Shown: piece after piece, positions 63,923 to 64,000 of the stretch
Layout of the letters: each line of letters begins with the position of its first letter
How positions within the stretch are numbered: the first letter of the stretch is position 1
Origin: Rhodopseudomonas_A sp036404135
GTDB taxonomy: Bacteria; Pseudomonadota; Alphaproteobacteria; Rhizobiales; Xanthobacteraceae
Length of the DNA: 64,000 bases
Assembly (NCBI RefSeq): GCF_036404135.1
Contig: NZ_DASWPE010000157.1
Location: forward strand, 1-64,000
Direction: 5' to 3'
The notes under the pieces: generated by a model
What the model was told of the DNA's origin: nothing
What the model saw: the letters and a program-made list of their open reading frames with translations, nothing else
The model's database searches: none
Made by a program: the position numbers and the translations under genes

Positions 63923-64000
63923 GCGCCGAGACTCCGTCCGAGCCGCCAGCCGTAGAAGCTCATCAACGCGCTGGTGACGATCGAGATCAGCAAATACACG
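63919..64000 (-). CDS. aapQ: General amino-acid ABC transporter permease AapQ, C-terminal fragment
   Basis: The last 26 residues are in the window: a hydrophobic helix (VYLLISIVTSALMSFYGWRL) then GRSLGA and the stop. It is in frame with the coding strand of aapM and overlaps it by 4 bases. Gene order aapQ-aapM-aapP identifies it. The rest lies past position 64000. Confidence 0.75.
   Translation of the reverse strand, partial: VYLLISIVTSALMSFYGWRLGRSLGA

Overview
The window reads as a chromosome segment of a GC-rich alphaproteobacterium of the Bradyrhizobium/Rhodopseudomonas group (Nitrobacteraceae). The grounds are the dus-ntrB-ntrC-ntrY-ntrX-dat-hfq-hflX gene order, the fused ispDF gene, an aap-type general amino-acid ABC transporter, and several palindromic intergenic repeat families of the kind I recall from that group. 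This is an inference from gene content, not from a database match.

Layout. 1-5.3 kb: 3' end of a BcsA-like glycosyltransferase, tRNA-Lys(UUU), a secreted collagen-like protein, small unknown genes, an orphan BrnA-like antitoxin, cysK and a small zinc-ribbon gene. 5.3-33.2 kb: one long, tightly packed minus-strand operon for a nonribosomal peptide. Transcription order is carrier protein, acyl-AMP ligase, PP-loop (AANH-like) enzyme, asparagine synthase, acyl-CoA dehydrogenase, three NRPS genes (C-A-T; C-A-T; C-A-T-C-A-T-C-A*-T), two 2-hydroxyacyl-CoA dehydratase-type subunits, their ATP-dependent activator, a KamA-family radical SAM aminomutase and a class III aminotransferase. Several genes overlap by ATGA or TGATG. 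A 17-bp tandem-repeat array precedes the first gene and a 16-bp array follows the last. 33.7-35.4 kb: an unknown gene and an Sfp-type phosphopantetheinyl transferase that would activate the carrier domains. 35.4-48.4 kb: housekeeping genes (tgt-queA, two cyclophilins, coaD, an SDR, an MFS exporter beside a LysR regulator, gyrA, hflX, hfq). 48.5-57.1 kb: aminotransferase, ntrX/Y/C/B and dus. 57.3-64 kb: ispDF, pncC-like, ratA-like, lipA, a 3-methyladenine glycosylase and an aap transporter running off the end.

The NRPS operon is the notable system. The adenylation pockets, read by eye, give codes matching Asn and Leu (module 1 and module 2 of the large protein), an aliphatic Val/Ile-like residue (the middle protein), and one I cannot match (the first protein). 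The last adenylation domain has lost its core motifs and there is no thioesterase, so both the last building block and the release step are unexplained. The accessory set (ligase, carrier protein and flavin dehydrogenase; dehydratase plus activator; aminomutase plus aminotransferase; PP-loop enzyme) suggests an unusual acyl or beta-amino starter and a backbone modification such as amide, amidine or thioamide. The product is unknown to me.

Other points: the tRNA-guanine transglycosylase lacks all four canonical zinc ligands; NtrX lacks the sigma54-contacting GAFTGA loop that NtrC keeps; GyrA carries Gln at the Ser83-equivalent position; and at least six palindromic intergenic repeat elements are visible, one family with two copies 47 kb apart.
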